A stretch of DNA of 64,000 bases from Dyella marensis (GTDB taxonomy: Bacteria > Pseudomonadota > Gammaproteobacteria > Xanthomonadales > Rhodanobacteraceae). The notes under the pieces were generated by a model. The model was given only the letters and a program-made list of their open reading frames with translations, was not told where the DNA came from and searched no databases. Below are positions 10,433 through 17,714 of the stretch, piece by piece (the first letter of the stretch is position 1; every line of letters starts with the position of its first letter). The stretch spans positions 62,001-126,000 of the forward strand of contig NZ_FONH01000006.1 of the NCBI RefSeq assembly GCF_900112865.1. Direction: 5' to 3'. A program made the translations under genes and the position numbers.

Positions 10433-11323
10433 ATGAAGCGACTGGCTAACAGCTTCACGGCCAGGCTAGGCATGGCGGGCGCGATCGCGTCCGCCATGCT
10501 TTTTGCCGTTCCCGCACTGGCGCAGGATTCCCGCCTCAGCCTTGCCGACCGCGTCACGCGGCTCGAGCAGCAGGCGCAGAACCAGGACCAGGGCGGCGTC
10601 GGCATGGTCAACCAGATGCAGGCCATGCAGGCGCAGCTGCGGCAGATGCAGGGCCAGATCGAAGAGCTGCAGCACCAGCTGCAGGAAGCCAAGGATTCCA
10701 GCAAGGCGCAGTACGTGGATCTCGATTCGCGTATCGGCCGCCTTGAAAACGGCGCGGGCGGCAATGCCGGCGCCGGCAATGCGAACGCCGCTCCGGCGAG
10801 CGCCGGCAGTGCGCATGGCGCGGCCGCGTCCGCCGCCGCGACGGAAACGAAGAACCCCGCTGTCGCGAATCCCGCGGACGGCAAGGGCAGGAACGGCGAC
10901 GCCAAGGCGCCGGCCGCCGCGCCGGGCGACCAGGCCGCGGCGCAGACCTCCTACGACACGGCCTTCAAGGCGCTGCGCGGCGGCGACTACGTGCAGGCCT
11001 CGCGCGGCTTCCGCACGTTCATCCAGCAGTACCCGGACAGCCCGCTCACGCCCAACGCCTATTACTGGCTGGGCGAGTCCTACTACGTGACCATGAACTA
11101 CCCGGTCGCGGCCGAGGCCTTCCAGCGGCTGCTCGCGCAGTATCCGCAGAGCGACAAGGCGGCCGATGCGATGCTCAAGCTCGGCTACAGCCAGCTGGAG
11201 CTCAAGCAGGCCGACCAGGGCAAGGCCACGCTGAAGTCGGTGACCACCAAGTATCCGGGCTCCAAGGCCGCCGGCCTGGCCCAGGAGCGCCTGCGCCGCC
11301 TGCAATCGCAGCCGGCCAACTGA
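10433..11323 (+). CDS. cpoB: cell division coordinator CpoB (YbgF)
   Basis: A 296-residue periplasmic protein with a signal peptide (cleavage near PALAQDS), an N-terminal trimerising coiled coil rich in Gln/Met (about residues 35-95), a low-complexity Ala/Gly/Asn linker (about 100-160), and a C-terminal TPR domain (about 170-290). CpoB links PBP1B peptidoglycan synthesis to Tol-Pal constriction. It starts two bases after the pal stop codon. Confidence 0.92.
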   Translation: MKRLANSFTARLGMAGAIASAMLFAVPALAQDSRLSLADRVTRLEQQAQNQDQGGVGMVNQMQAMQAQLRQMQGQIEELQHQLQEAKDSSKAQYVDLDSRIGRLENGAGGNAGAGNANAAPASAGSAHGAAASAAATETKNPAVANPADGKGRNGDAKAPAAAPGDQAAAQTSYDTAFKALRGGDYVQASRGFRTFIQQYPDSPLTPNAYYWLGESYYVTMNYPVAAEAFQRLLAQYPQSDKAADAMLKLGYSQLELKQADQGKATLKSVTTKYPGSKAAGLAQERLRRLQSQPAN

Positions 11324-11333
11324 GGTTCCGGCG

Positions 11334-12026
11334 GTGAGCGAGGGCAACGCGACCGTGGCGTCCACCACGTCGGCGCCGGCCACCGCCGAGCGCCTGCGCA
11401 TCACCGAGATCTTCCATTCGATCCAGGGCGAGGCCGACGCGATCGGCTGGCGCACCGTGTTCGTGCGCCTCACCGGCTGCCCGCTGCGCTGCGTGTGGTG
11501 CGATACCGAGTATTCGTTCTACGGCGGCGGCTGGCGCGACATCGACGACATCCTCGCCGAAGTCGCTTCGCATGGCGCGCGGCATGTCTGCGTGACCGGC
11601 GGCGAGCCGCTGGCGCAGAAGCGCTGCCTGATCCTGCTGCAGCGCCTGTGCGACGCCGGCTACGACGTGTCGCTGGAGACCTCCGGCGCACTCGATGTGG
11701 CGGCGGTCGATCCGCGCGTGCGCAAGGTGATGGACCTGAAGGCGCCCGGCTCCGGCGAGAGCGCGCGCAACCTGTGGTCCAACCTGCAGCACCTGCTGCC
11801 GCACGACCAGGTGAAGTTCGTTCTGGCCAGCCGCGCCGACTACGAATGGGCGCGCGAGGCAGTTGCCGGGCACGCCATCGACCGGCGCTGCATGGTGCTG
11901 TTCTCGCCGGTGCACGGCAAGGTGAATCCGCGCGAACTCGCCGAATGGATCATCGAGGACAAGCTGCCGGTGCGCTTCCAGCTGCAGCTGCACAAGCTGC
12001 TGTGGAACGACGCGCCGGGCCATTGA
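11334..12026 (+). CDS. queE: 7-carboxy-7-deazaguanine synthase QueE
   Basis: A 230-residue radical-SAM enzyme that contracts 6-carboxytetrahydropterin to 7-carboxy-7-deazaguanine in queuosine synthesis. The iron-sulfur motif CX3CX2C is visible as GCPLRCVWCDT (about residues 47-54), followed by the SAM-binding motif TGGEPL. The start is a GTG 10 bases after cpoB; the first 20 residues are poorly conserved, so a later start is possible. queC follows 101 bases downstream. Confidence 0.92.
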   Translation: MSEGNATVASTTSAPATAERLRITEIFHSIQGEADAIGWRTVFVRLTGCPLRCVWCDTEYSFYGGGWRDIDDILAEVASHGARHVCVTGGEPLAQKRCLILLQRLCDAGYDVSLETSGALDVAAVDPRVRKVMDLKAPGSGESARNLWSNLQHLLPHDQVKFVLASRADYEWAREAVAGHAIDRRCMVLFSPVHGKVNPRELAEWIIEDKLPVRFQLQLHKLLWNDAPGH

Positions 12027-12127
12027 GCGGCGGCGCGCGGCGTCGCCCGTGTGTAGCGGTTTCCGCGCGCCGGCCTGTGTCGCCGGTGGCGCTTTCCGGC
12101 CGGTGACCGGCCTGACCCAGGAAGTGG

Positions 12128-12832
12128 ATGTCACCCATGTCTCAAACCTCTCTCCCCAGGGCCGTCGTGCTCGTTTCCGGCGGCATGGACTCCGCCGTCA
12201 CCATCGCCATCGCGCGCGAGCAGGGCTATCAGGTGCATGCGCTGAGCGTGGCCTACGGCCAGCGCCACAGTTCCGAGCTGGAAGCGTCGGCGCGCGTGTC
12301 GCGCCTGCTCGGTGCGGTGGAGCACAAGACGGTGCAGGTCGACCTGCGCTCGATCGGCGGCTCGGCGCTCACCGCCGACATCGACGTGCCGCTCGACGCC
12401 GACCTGCATGGCGACTCCGGCGGCATCCCGATCACCTATGTGCCGGCGCGCAACACCATCATGCTGTCGATCGCGCTGGGCTGGGCCGAAGTGCTCGGCT
12501 CCAGCGATATCTGGTGCGGTGTCAACGCGGTCGATTATTCGGGCTATCCGGATTGCCGCCCGGCCTTTATCGAAGCCTTCGAGAGCCTGGCCAACGTCGC
12601 CACCAAGGCCGGCGTGGAAGGCGCGGGCATCCGCGTGCATGCGCCGCTGATGCGCATGAGCAAGGCGGACATCGCACGCGAAGGCGCGCGCCTGGGCGTG
12701 GATTTCTCGGAAACGGTGAGCTGCTACCAGGCCGATGCGCAGGGCCGCGCCTGCGGCCATTGCGATGCCTGCCGCCTGCGCGCGCAGGGTTTCCGCGACG
12801 CCGGCCTGGCCGATCCCACGCGCTACGCCTGA
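12128..12832 (+). CDS. queC: 7-cyano-7-deazaguanine synthase QueC
   Basis: A 234-residue ATP-dependent enzyme that converts 7-carboxy-7-deazaguanine to preQ0, the step after QueE. The PP-loop SGGMDSAV lies near residue 18. A zinc site of four cysteines is seen in [18 protein letters not shown] near residues 198-215. A second in-frame ATG three codons downstream (12137) is an alternative start. Confidence 0.95.
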   Translation: MSPMSQTSLPRAVVLVSGGMDSAVTIAIAREQGYQVHALSVAYGQRHSSELEASARVSRLLGAVEHKTVQVDLRSIGGSALTADIDVPLDADLHGDSGGIPITYVPARNTIMLSIALGWAEVLGSSDIWCGVNAVDYSGYPDCRPAFIEAFESLANVATKAGVEGAGIRVHAPLMRMSKADIAREGARLGVDFSETVSCYQADAQGRACGHCDACRLRAQGFRDAGLADPTRYA

Positions 12833-12904
12833 GCTGTTTGCTTGTGCCTCAGGCGCGCTGACCTTAAAATCGCCCGCTTGGCTTGCGCCATGCTTGAACG
12901 ATAC

Positions 12905-12980
12905 GGGCCGTTAGCTCAGCCGGTAGAGCAGCGGACTTTTAATCCGTTGGTCGACAGTTCGAATCTGTCACGGCCCACCA
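12905..12980 (+). tRNA. tRNA-Lys (anticodon UUU)
   Basis: A 76-base cloverleaf with acceptor arms GGGCCGT and ACGGCCC and a genomically encoded CCA end. The D arm is TTAGCTCAGCCGGTAGAGC and the T arm contains GTTCGAATC. The anticodon stem GCGGA/TCCGT encloses the loop CTTTTAA, giving anticodon TTT at 12938-12940. It is followed by a strong rho-independent terminator. Confidence 0.98.
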
Positions 12981-12984
12981 ATCG

Positions 12985-13017
12985 AAGGACCCGCGGCGAC
13001 GCGGGTCCTTATTTTTT
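12985..13017 (+). terminator. rho-independent terminator of tRNA-Lys
   Basis: A perfect 10-bp stem (AAGGACCCGC/GCGGGTCCTT) with a six-base loop is followed by ATTTTTT. It begins five bases after the tRNA CCA end. Confidence 0.93.
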
Positions 13018-13159
13018 GCCAACGGGCGTACCGGTTCAGCCGCCATTGCGCGCGGCGGCCGCTTTTCCGCCGGGGAATTCAGCTTGCGGGCATTAGCATC
13101 GTTTCCGGCTGCCCACGCGGCAGCCGCATCCATCAATGCCCTTCGGGGATGGAGTCGCC

Positions 13160-13522
13160 ATGAAACGTCTACTGAGTCTGACCGTCAGCATCGTGCTGCT
13201 CGCCATGAGCGCCGCTTCCTGGGCTGCACCGCAGGACCACGACTGGGATCATGACCGAGGCAACGACCGCGGCCACAATCCCAAGGACGAGGGGCGCCAC
13301 GACAATGGCCGGCATCGCGGCTGGGAAAAGCATGCGTATCGCCGCGGCGAACGCCTGCCGGATCGCTACTACACGCACACCTATTACGTCACCGACTACG
13401 AGCGTTACCACCTGCGCCGCCCCGAGCGGGGCTACCGCTATGTTCGCGACGACGAGGGGCAGATCTTTCTCACCGCGGTTGCCACGGGCCTGATCGTGGA
13501 CATCGTGGTCAACGGCCACTGA
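13160..13522 (+). CDS. RcnB-family periplasmic protein
   Basis: A 120-residue secreted protein with a signal peptide (cleavage near ASWAAPQ), a His/Asp/Arg/Asn-rich mature N-terminus (DHDWDHDRGNDRGH) and the RcnB-like core RRGERLPDRYY, RPERGYRYVR and IFLTAVATGLI. RcnB of E. coli affects nickel/cobalt homeostasis, but the family is widespread and often of unknown role; metal binding through the His/Asp tract is inference. A two-sided terminator follows the stop. Confidence 0.75.
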   Translation: MKRLLSLTVSIVLLAMSAASWAAPQDHDWDHDRGNDRGHNPKDEGRHDNGRHRGWEKHAYRRGERLPDRYYTHTYYVTDYERYHLRRPERGYRYVRDDEGQIFLTAVATGLIVDIVVNGH

Positions 13523-13536
13523 CATTTCCGCTCCCG

Positions 13537-13576
13537 CCAACAAAAAGCCCGCTCCAAGGAGCGGGCTTTTTGTTGG
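13537..13576. terminator. bidirectional terminator
   Basis: A perfect inverted repeat with arms of about 19 bp: CCAACAAAAAGCCCGCTCC, a two-base loop (AA), and the mirror arm. It has A-runs on one side and T-runs on the other, so it can end both the RcnB-like gene (+) and the XRE regulator (-), which converge here. Confidence 0.93.
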
Positions 13577-13592
13577 CGGAGGCATCCGGCTT

Positions 13593-13970
13593 TCAATCCT
13601 TCTTCACCATCTGCTCCAGGATCACCAGCAGCGCGCGGCGCTGATCCCGCGTCAGGCGTCCGATCAGTCCGAATAAACGTGCCTGTTCGCGATGGTCCAC
13701 CCGGTATGGCGCCGCCGCATCCTGCACTTTCATGAAGCCTTTCGGCTCGCCGCGCCCGGTGGCCAGCCATTCGAAGCTGACGCCGAAGCGCCCGGCGATC
13801 TCGGTCAGGCGCTTGGTTTCCGGCCGCGCCATGTCGCTGAGCCATTTGCGCGCCGTTTCGCGCGATACGCCGAACATGTCGGCCAGCCGGGTGGTGCGGC
13901 CGCGGCCCTTGGTCATGCCGATCAGGTCCATGGCCAGGTGTAGTCGCTGGGAAAACCCGTTTATTGCCAA
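13593..13970 (-). CDS. XRE-family HTH transcriptional regulator
   Basis: A 125-residue regulator with a lambda-repressor-type helix-turn-helix near residues 25-60 (RLADMFGVSRETARKWLSD, then RLTEIAGRFGVSFEWLATG), typical of XRE/Cro-like proteins. There is no peptidase domain. The C-terminal half is charged and helical and might dimerise. The start is TTG: GAAGGAG lies seven bases before it, and no ATG is nearby. It is divergent from the unknown gene at 14122 and shares an AT-rich intergenic region with it. Confidence 0.78.
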   Translation of the reverse strand: MAINGFSQRLHLAMDLIGMTKGRGRTTRLADMFGVSRETARKWLSDMARPETKRLTEIAGRFGVSFEWLATGRGEPKGFMKVQDAAAPYRVDHREQARLFGLIGRLTRDQRRALLVILEQMVKKD

Positions 13971-14121
13971 AGGGAGACTCCTTCTCGCTGCGCGGCGGAC
14001 GACTGGGCCGCCCGCCGCTTAGGTCAAAAACAATGGAATCGAACTACGAAACGTCGAGTCCGCATTGTTGATGATCTGATCCGTTGATTAGGCAATTTCT
14101 AATTGTTTATAAAGGCAACAT
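13971..14121. promoter_or_regulatory. AT-rich divergent promoter/operator region
   Basis: This gap is clearly AT-richer than its surroundings from about 14025. For the rightward gene a candidate promoter is TTGATT (14084-14089), 16 bases, then TTTATA (14106-14111). The spacer contains CAATTTCTAATTG (14093-14105), a palindrome with 5-bp arms that would suit repressor binding. A transcript from this -10 would start close to the ATG at 14122, so the -10 assignment is uncertain. Confidence 0.5.
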
Positions 14122-14625
14122 ATGGTTGCATTTCTTTGTCTTTATTGGATTTTTTCGCTAATGAGAGATTACAAGAAATGCAAGACCGAAGCGGACTTTT
14201 TCGGACTGGAGAGCAGTCCTGAGGCGGCGGCCACCTGGATCTATCCGAATACCCAGCTCGACCGTCTGTTGAACGACCTGCAGGGCAATAGCTTGCTGAT
14301 GCTGGAAGACGAAGGCCTGGCGCGATTTCATCCGGCCCGGCTGCGCGAAATCCGCGCCAACGCGCTGGCGCAGGCGGCGGCCGCCTGGAGCGCGGCGGTG
14401 ACGCTGCGTCAGTTCATCCGCGAATGGGCGGGTGCGGGGTGGCTGGGCACGCCGGCGGGGCGGCTGTTGCGCGAGCACATGATGCAGTTGCGGCGGGATG
14501 CGCACCGCTGGCGCCACCTGGCCGAGTTCGCGGCGCGCTACATGGCCTACCCACGGCTGGCCCGGCTGCATGCGCACAGCTGGGCCAGGGAGAGCCGGGC
14601 GAAGGGCGAGTATCCGGATGGCTGA
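14122..14625 (+). CDS. hypothetical protein, divergent from XRE regulator
   Basis: I do not recognise this 167-residue protein. The first 14 residues are hydrophobic (MVAFLCLYWIFSLM), possibly a short membrane anchor. The rest is soluble and rich in Ala, Arg and Trp, with helix-forming stretches between residues 75 and 160. An AAAGG lies six bases before the ATG. A second ATG at 14161 would remove the hydrophobic part. The 5' end is AT-rich, unlike its 3' half. It converges on the NTF2-like gene with only 15 bases between stops. Confidence 0.6.
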   Translation: MVAFLCLYWIFSLMRDYKKCKTEADFFGLESSPEAAATWIYPNTQLDRLLNDLQGNSLLMLEDEGLARFHPARLREIRANALAQAAAAWSAAVTLRQFIREWAGAGWLGTPAGRLLREHMMQLRRDAHRWRHLAEFAARYMAYPRLARLHAHSWARESRAKGEYPDG

Positions 14626-14640
14626 TGATGCAGCGGCGCG

Positions 14641-15102
14641 TCAGCGCACCGCCTCGTGATAGGCCTCCAGCAGCGCCGGATCCTCGAACGAGCCATGGTG
14701 GTGGAACTGCCGCCATTGCCCCTCGATGCGCCGGTACAGGCGCGAGGTGCGGATCGCCAGTTCCAGCTTGGTGTTGCCGCGTTCCAGCACGCCGCGTTCG
14801 CGCCCGACGGCCAGGAAGGCATCGCCGAATTCGTGCAGGGTGTAGGCGTGGAACGCCACGCTCACCCGCGCCTCGCCGAGGAAGATGCGCGCATAGACCG
14901 CGCGGATCCGCGTCCAGCCGCGCTCGATCCCGCCCAGCGGATTGCTCATCGATGCCCCTTCGTCGTGCGACCAGTTGCGCGCCATCGCCTCCAGGTCGCG
15001 CTGGTTGAAGGCGCGGTAGAAGCCGCTCAACGCGGCGAGCGGATGCCCCGGCGCGAAATGCGTGTCGAGGCCGTCGATGGCTTCAGGGAGCGAGGCGGAC
15101 AT
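14641..15102 (-). CDS. NTF2/SnoaL-like family protein
   Basis: A 153-residue protein with the pattern of the nuclear-transport-factor-2 fold: an N-terminal helix with FYRAFNQRDLEAMARNWSHDEGASM, then LGGIERGWTRIRAVYARIF, and beta strands ending in QWRQFHHHGSF. Members are small hydrolases, isomerases or ligand-binding proteins; no specific activity can be assigned. There is no signal peptide. It is transcribed opposite to the neighbouring genes. Confidence 0.7.
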   Translation of the reverse strand: MSASLPEAIDGLDTHFAPGHPLAALSGFYRAFNQRDLEAMARNWSHDEGASMSNPLGGIERGWTRIRAVYARIFLGEARVSVAFHAYTLHEFGDAFLAVGRERGVLERGNTKLELAIRTSRLYRRIEGQWRQFHHHGSFEDPALLEAYHEAVR

Positions 15103-15391
15103 GGGAGGCTCGGGTCGGTGGGGAGCCGCGAGTATGGAGCGGCGCCTGCCAAGGGAGAATCAAGTTTTCCGGCAGGCAGCTTCCGAATTTTCCGCACGAT
15201 CGGGCTTTTCGCCGGGGCCGCAGCGCGGGACGCCGCAGCCCTTTGCCGCACACGCTCTTTGCTCCTGGGCGAAAATGTGGCAAATCTAGGACGATTCAGG
15301 TCATCGATCGGCGAGCGGCCGCCGTTTCATTCCAATGCCGCCTGGAACCTAAGCCAATGGGGAGAGCTTCAATCATGAAAGGAATGCACTC

Positions 15392-17377
15392 GTGAGCGCG
15401 CAACCCGCGTCCGGCGCCGACGTGCGCAAGGAACTGACCTTACGCGGCGTGATCCTGGGCGTGCTGATCACGCTGGTGTTCACCGCCGCCAACGTGTTCT
15501 TCGGCCTCAAGGCCGGCCTCACCTTCGCCACCTCGATTCCGGCGGCGGTGATCTCGATGGCGATCCTGCGCGCGATGCGCGGATCCACCATCCAGGAAAA
15601 CAACGTGGTGCAGACCATCGCCTCGGCGGCCGGCACCTTGTCCTCGATCATCTTCGTGCTGCCCGGCATGATCATGATCGGCTGGTGGACCGGCTTCCCG
15701 TTCTGGACCTCGTTCGCCGTGTGCGCGCTCGGCGGCGTGCTCGGCGTGATGTATTCGATCCCGTTGCGCCGCGCGCTGGTCACCAATTCCGACCTGCCGT
15801 ATCCGGAAGGCATCGCCTGCGCCGAAGTGCTCAAGGTCGGCAGCGGCGAGCACGAGGAAGGCGGCAGCGTGGAAGAGGGCAAGGCCGGGCTGGCCGCGGT
15901 GATGTGGGGTTCGATCACCTCGGCGGTGTTCGCCGTGGTGGTGGCCACCCAGGTGTTCGCCTCGGACGTGATCAGCTATTTCCGCGTCGGCAGCAAGGGC
16001 TCGGTCAGCGGCTTCGACTTCAATCTTTCCTTCGCGCTGTTCGCGATCGGCCACCTGGTCGGTCTCTCGGTCGGCATCGCCATGCTGGTCGGCGCGCTGA
16101 TCGGCTGGGGCTGGGGCGTGCCGTTCTATTCGCTGGTCGAGCACAGCACCGGCGGCGTCGCCGAGCTGGCCCAGGCCACCTGGAGCCACAAGGTGCGCTT
16201 CGTCGGCGCCGGCGCCATCGGCGTCTCCGCCATCTGGACCCTGGCCAAGCTGGTCAGGCCGGTGATCAGCGGCCTCACTTCGGCGATGGCCGCCTCGCGC
16301 GTGCGCAAGGCCGGCAACGCCGCCACGCTGCCGCGCACCGAGCAGGACATCCCGATCGGCATCGTCGGCCTGATCACCCTGGTCTGCTTCGTGCCGATCG
16401 CCTGGCTGCTCGGCTACTTCGCCAACAGCAGCGGCCTGGGCGACCACCTCGCCGTGCTGGCGGTGGGCGGCGTGGCCTATGTGGTGCTGATGGGCTTCTT
16501 CGTCTCCACCGTGTGCGGCTACATGGCCGGCCTGATCGGTTCGTCCAACAGCCCGCTGTCGGGCGTGGGCATCCTGGTGGTGATCGGCGCCGCGCTGCTG
16601 CTGGTGGCGGGCGTGAAGCCCTATGTGCCGGCCGAGGCCGGCAAGGCGTTGGTAGCGTTTGCGCTGTTCACCACGGCGGTGATCTTCACCGTGGCCGCCA
16701 TCGCCAACAACAACCTGCAGGATCTCAAGACCGGCCAGCTGGTCGACGCCACGCCGTGGCGCCAGCAGGTGGCCCTGGTGATCGGCGTGATCGCCGGTGC
16801 CGCGGTGATCCCGCCGGTGCTGGACCTGCTCAACAAGGCTTATGGCTTCGCCGGCGTGCCGGGCGCCGGTCCCGCCGCGCTGCCCGCGCCGCAGGCCGGC
16901 CTGATCTCGGCGCTGGCGCAGGGCGTGATCACCAACAACATCGACTGGGGCCTGATCATCACCGGCATCTGGATCGGCGTCGGCGTGATCGTGGTCGACG
17001 CGATCCTCGCGCGCACGACCAGGATGCGCATTCCGCCGCTGGCGGTGGGCCTGGGCATCTACCTGCCGACGGCCAGCACGCTGATGGTGGTGGTGGGCTC
17101 GGTGGTCGGCTGGTTGTTCGACCGCCGCGCGGATCGCGGCCCGAAGCCGGAAGCCACCAAGCAGCTCGGTGTGCTGCTGGCCTCCGGCCTGATCGTCGGC
17201 GAGAGCATCGTCGGCGTGCTGGTCGCGGCGGTCGTGGCAGTTTTCGGCGGTTCCCCGCTGGCCCTGGTGCCGCCGGCGTTCGCCAATATCGCCGAAGTCC
17301 TGGGCGGCCTGGTCTTTGTGGCCGTGGTCGCGGTGCTGTACCGCTGGATCGCCCGCCTGGCGCGTCGCGGAGCGTAA
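15392..17377 (+). CDS. OPT family oligopeptide/metal-chelate transporter
   Basis: A 661-residue integral membrane protein with about 14-16 hydrophobic segments. The opening ELTLRGVILGVLITLVFTAA, the motif LKAGLTFATSIPAAVISMAI and the loop SDLPYPEGIACAEVL are characteristic of the bacterial OPT/YSL family. Members import oligopeptides or metal complexes, probably with protons. The start is a GTG with AAAGGA nine bases upstream. It appears monocistronic. Confidence 0.88.
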   Translation: MSAQPASGADVRKELTLRGVILGVLITLVFTAANVFFGLKAGLTFATSIPAAVISMAILRAMRGSTIQENNVVQTIASAAGTLSSIIFVLPGMIMIGWWTGFPFWTSFAVCALGGVLGVMYSIPLRRALVTNSDLPYPEGIACAEVLKVGSGEHEEGGSVEEGKAGLAAVMWGSITSAVFAVVVATQVFASDVISYFRVGSKGSVSGFDFNLSFALFAIGHLVGLSVGIAMLVGALIGWGWGVPFYSLVEHSTGGVAELAQATWSHKVRFVGAGAIGVSAIWTLAKLVRPVISGLTSAMAASRVRKAGNAATLPRTEQDIPIGIVGLITLVCFVPIAWLLGYFANSSGLGDHLAVLAVGGVAYVVLMGFFVSTVCGYMAGLIGSSNSPLSGVGILVVIGAALLLVAGVKPYVPAEAGKALVAFALFTTAVIFTVAAIANNNLQDLKTGQLVDATPWRQQVALVIGVIAGAAVIPPVLDLLNKAYGFAGVPGAGPAALPAPQAGLISALAQGVITNNIDWGLIITGIWIGVGVIVVDAILARTTRMRIPPLAVGLGIYLPTASTLMVVVGSVVGWLFDRRADRGPKPEATKQLGVLLASGLIVGESIVGVLVAAVVAVFGGSPLALVPPAFANIAEVLGGLVFVAVVAVLYRWIARLARRGA

Positions 17378-17714
17378 GTTCCTGTCATGGCCGCCGGCGA
17401 GGTCGGCGGCCATCGATAGCGGCCGACCTTAGCCGGCCGTTGTCATTTTCCGCTCCCTTGTTCGTCTTACACTGGCGCGACCGCTCCCGCGGCCGCGCAC
17501 CCGCATGTTCTCCATGCCTGCGCCCCGCGCGGCGGCCAGGGGGACAGCCGGGAAACGACGGACCTGAGACAGGTTCGACACGCTATGCTTGCCGACCGTG
17601 GCGGACCAGCACTCGTGCTCGCGCCCGCCCGGCGCACATGGCGCGCGGATCGGTTGCAGCAACACCCGGCGTGCAGGCGCATGCCTTGAATCATTCGTGG
17701 AGGCCTTGGGTCGA
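17378..17714. other. gap between OPT transporter and mprF
   Basis: About 340 bases hold no convincing gene. A 9-bp hairpin (ATGGCCGCC at 17387-17395 with GGCGGCCAT at 17405-17413) follows the transporter stop but has no T-run. The mprF frame stays open back to a TTG at 17589, so part of this gap could be coding. Confidence 0.5.

Noticed and set aside
12842-13096. Open frame spanning tRNA-Lys
   Set aside because: It overlaps the complete tRNA and its terminator, so it cannot be a separate protein gene.
17589-17714. N-terminal extension of MprF from a TTG codon
   Set aside because: The added 42 residues look random (Cys/His/Pro/Arg-rich), and GGAGG upstream of the later GTG is better placed. 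The point is not settled.
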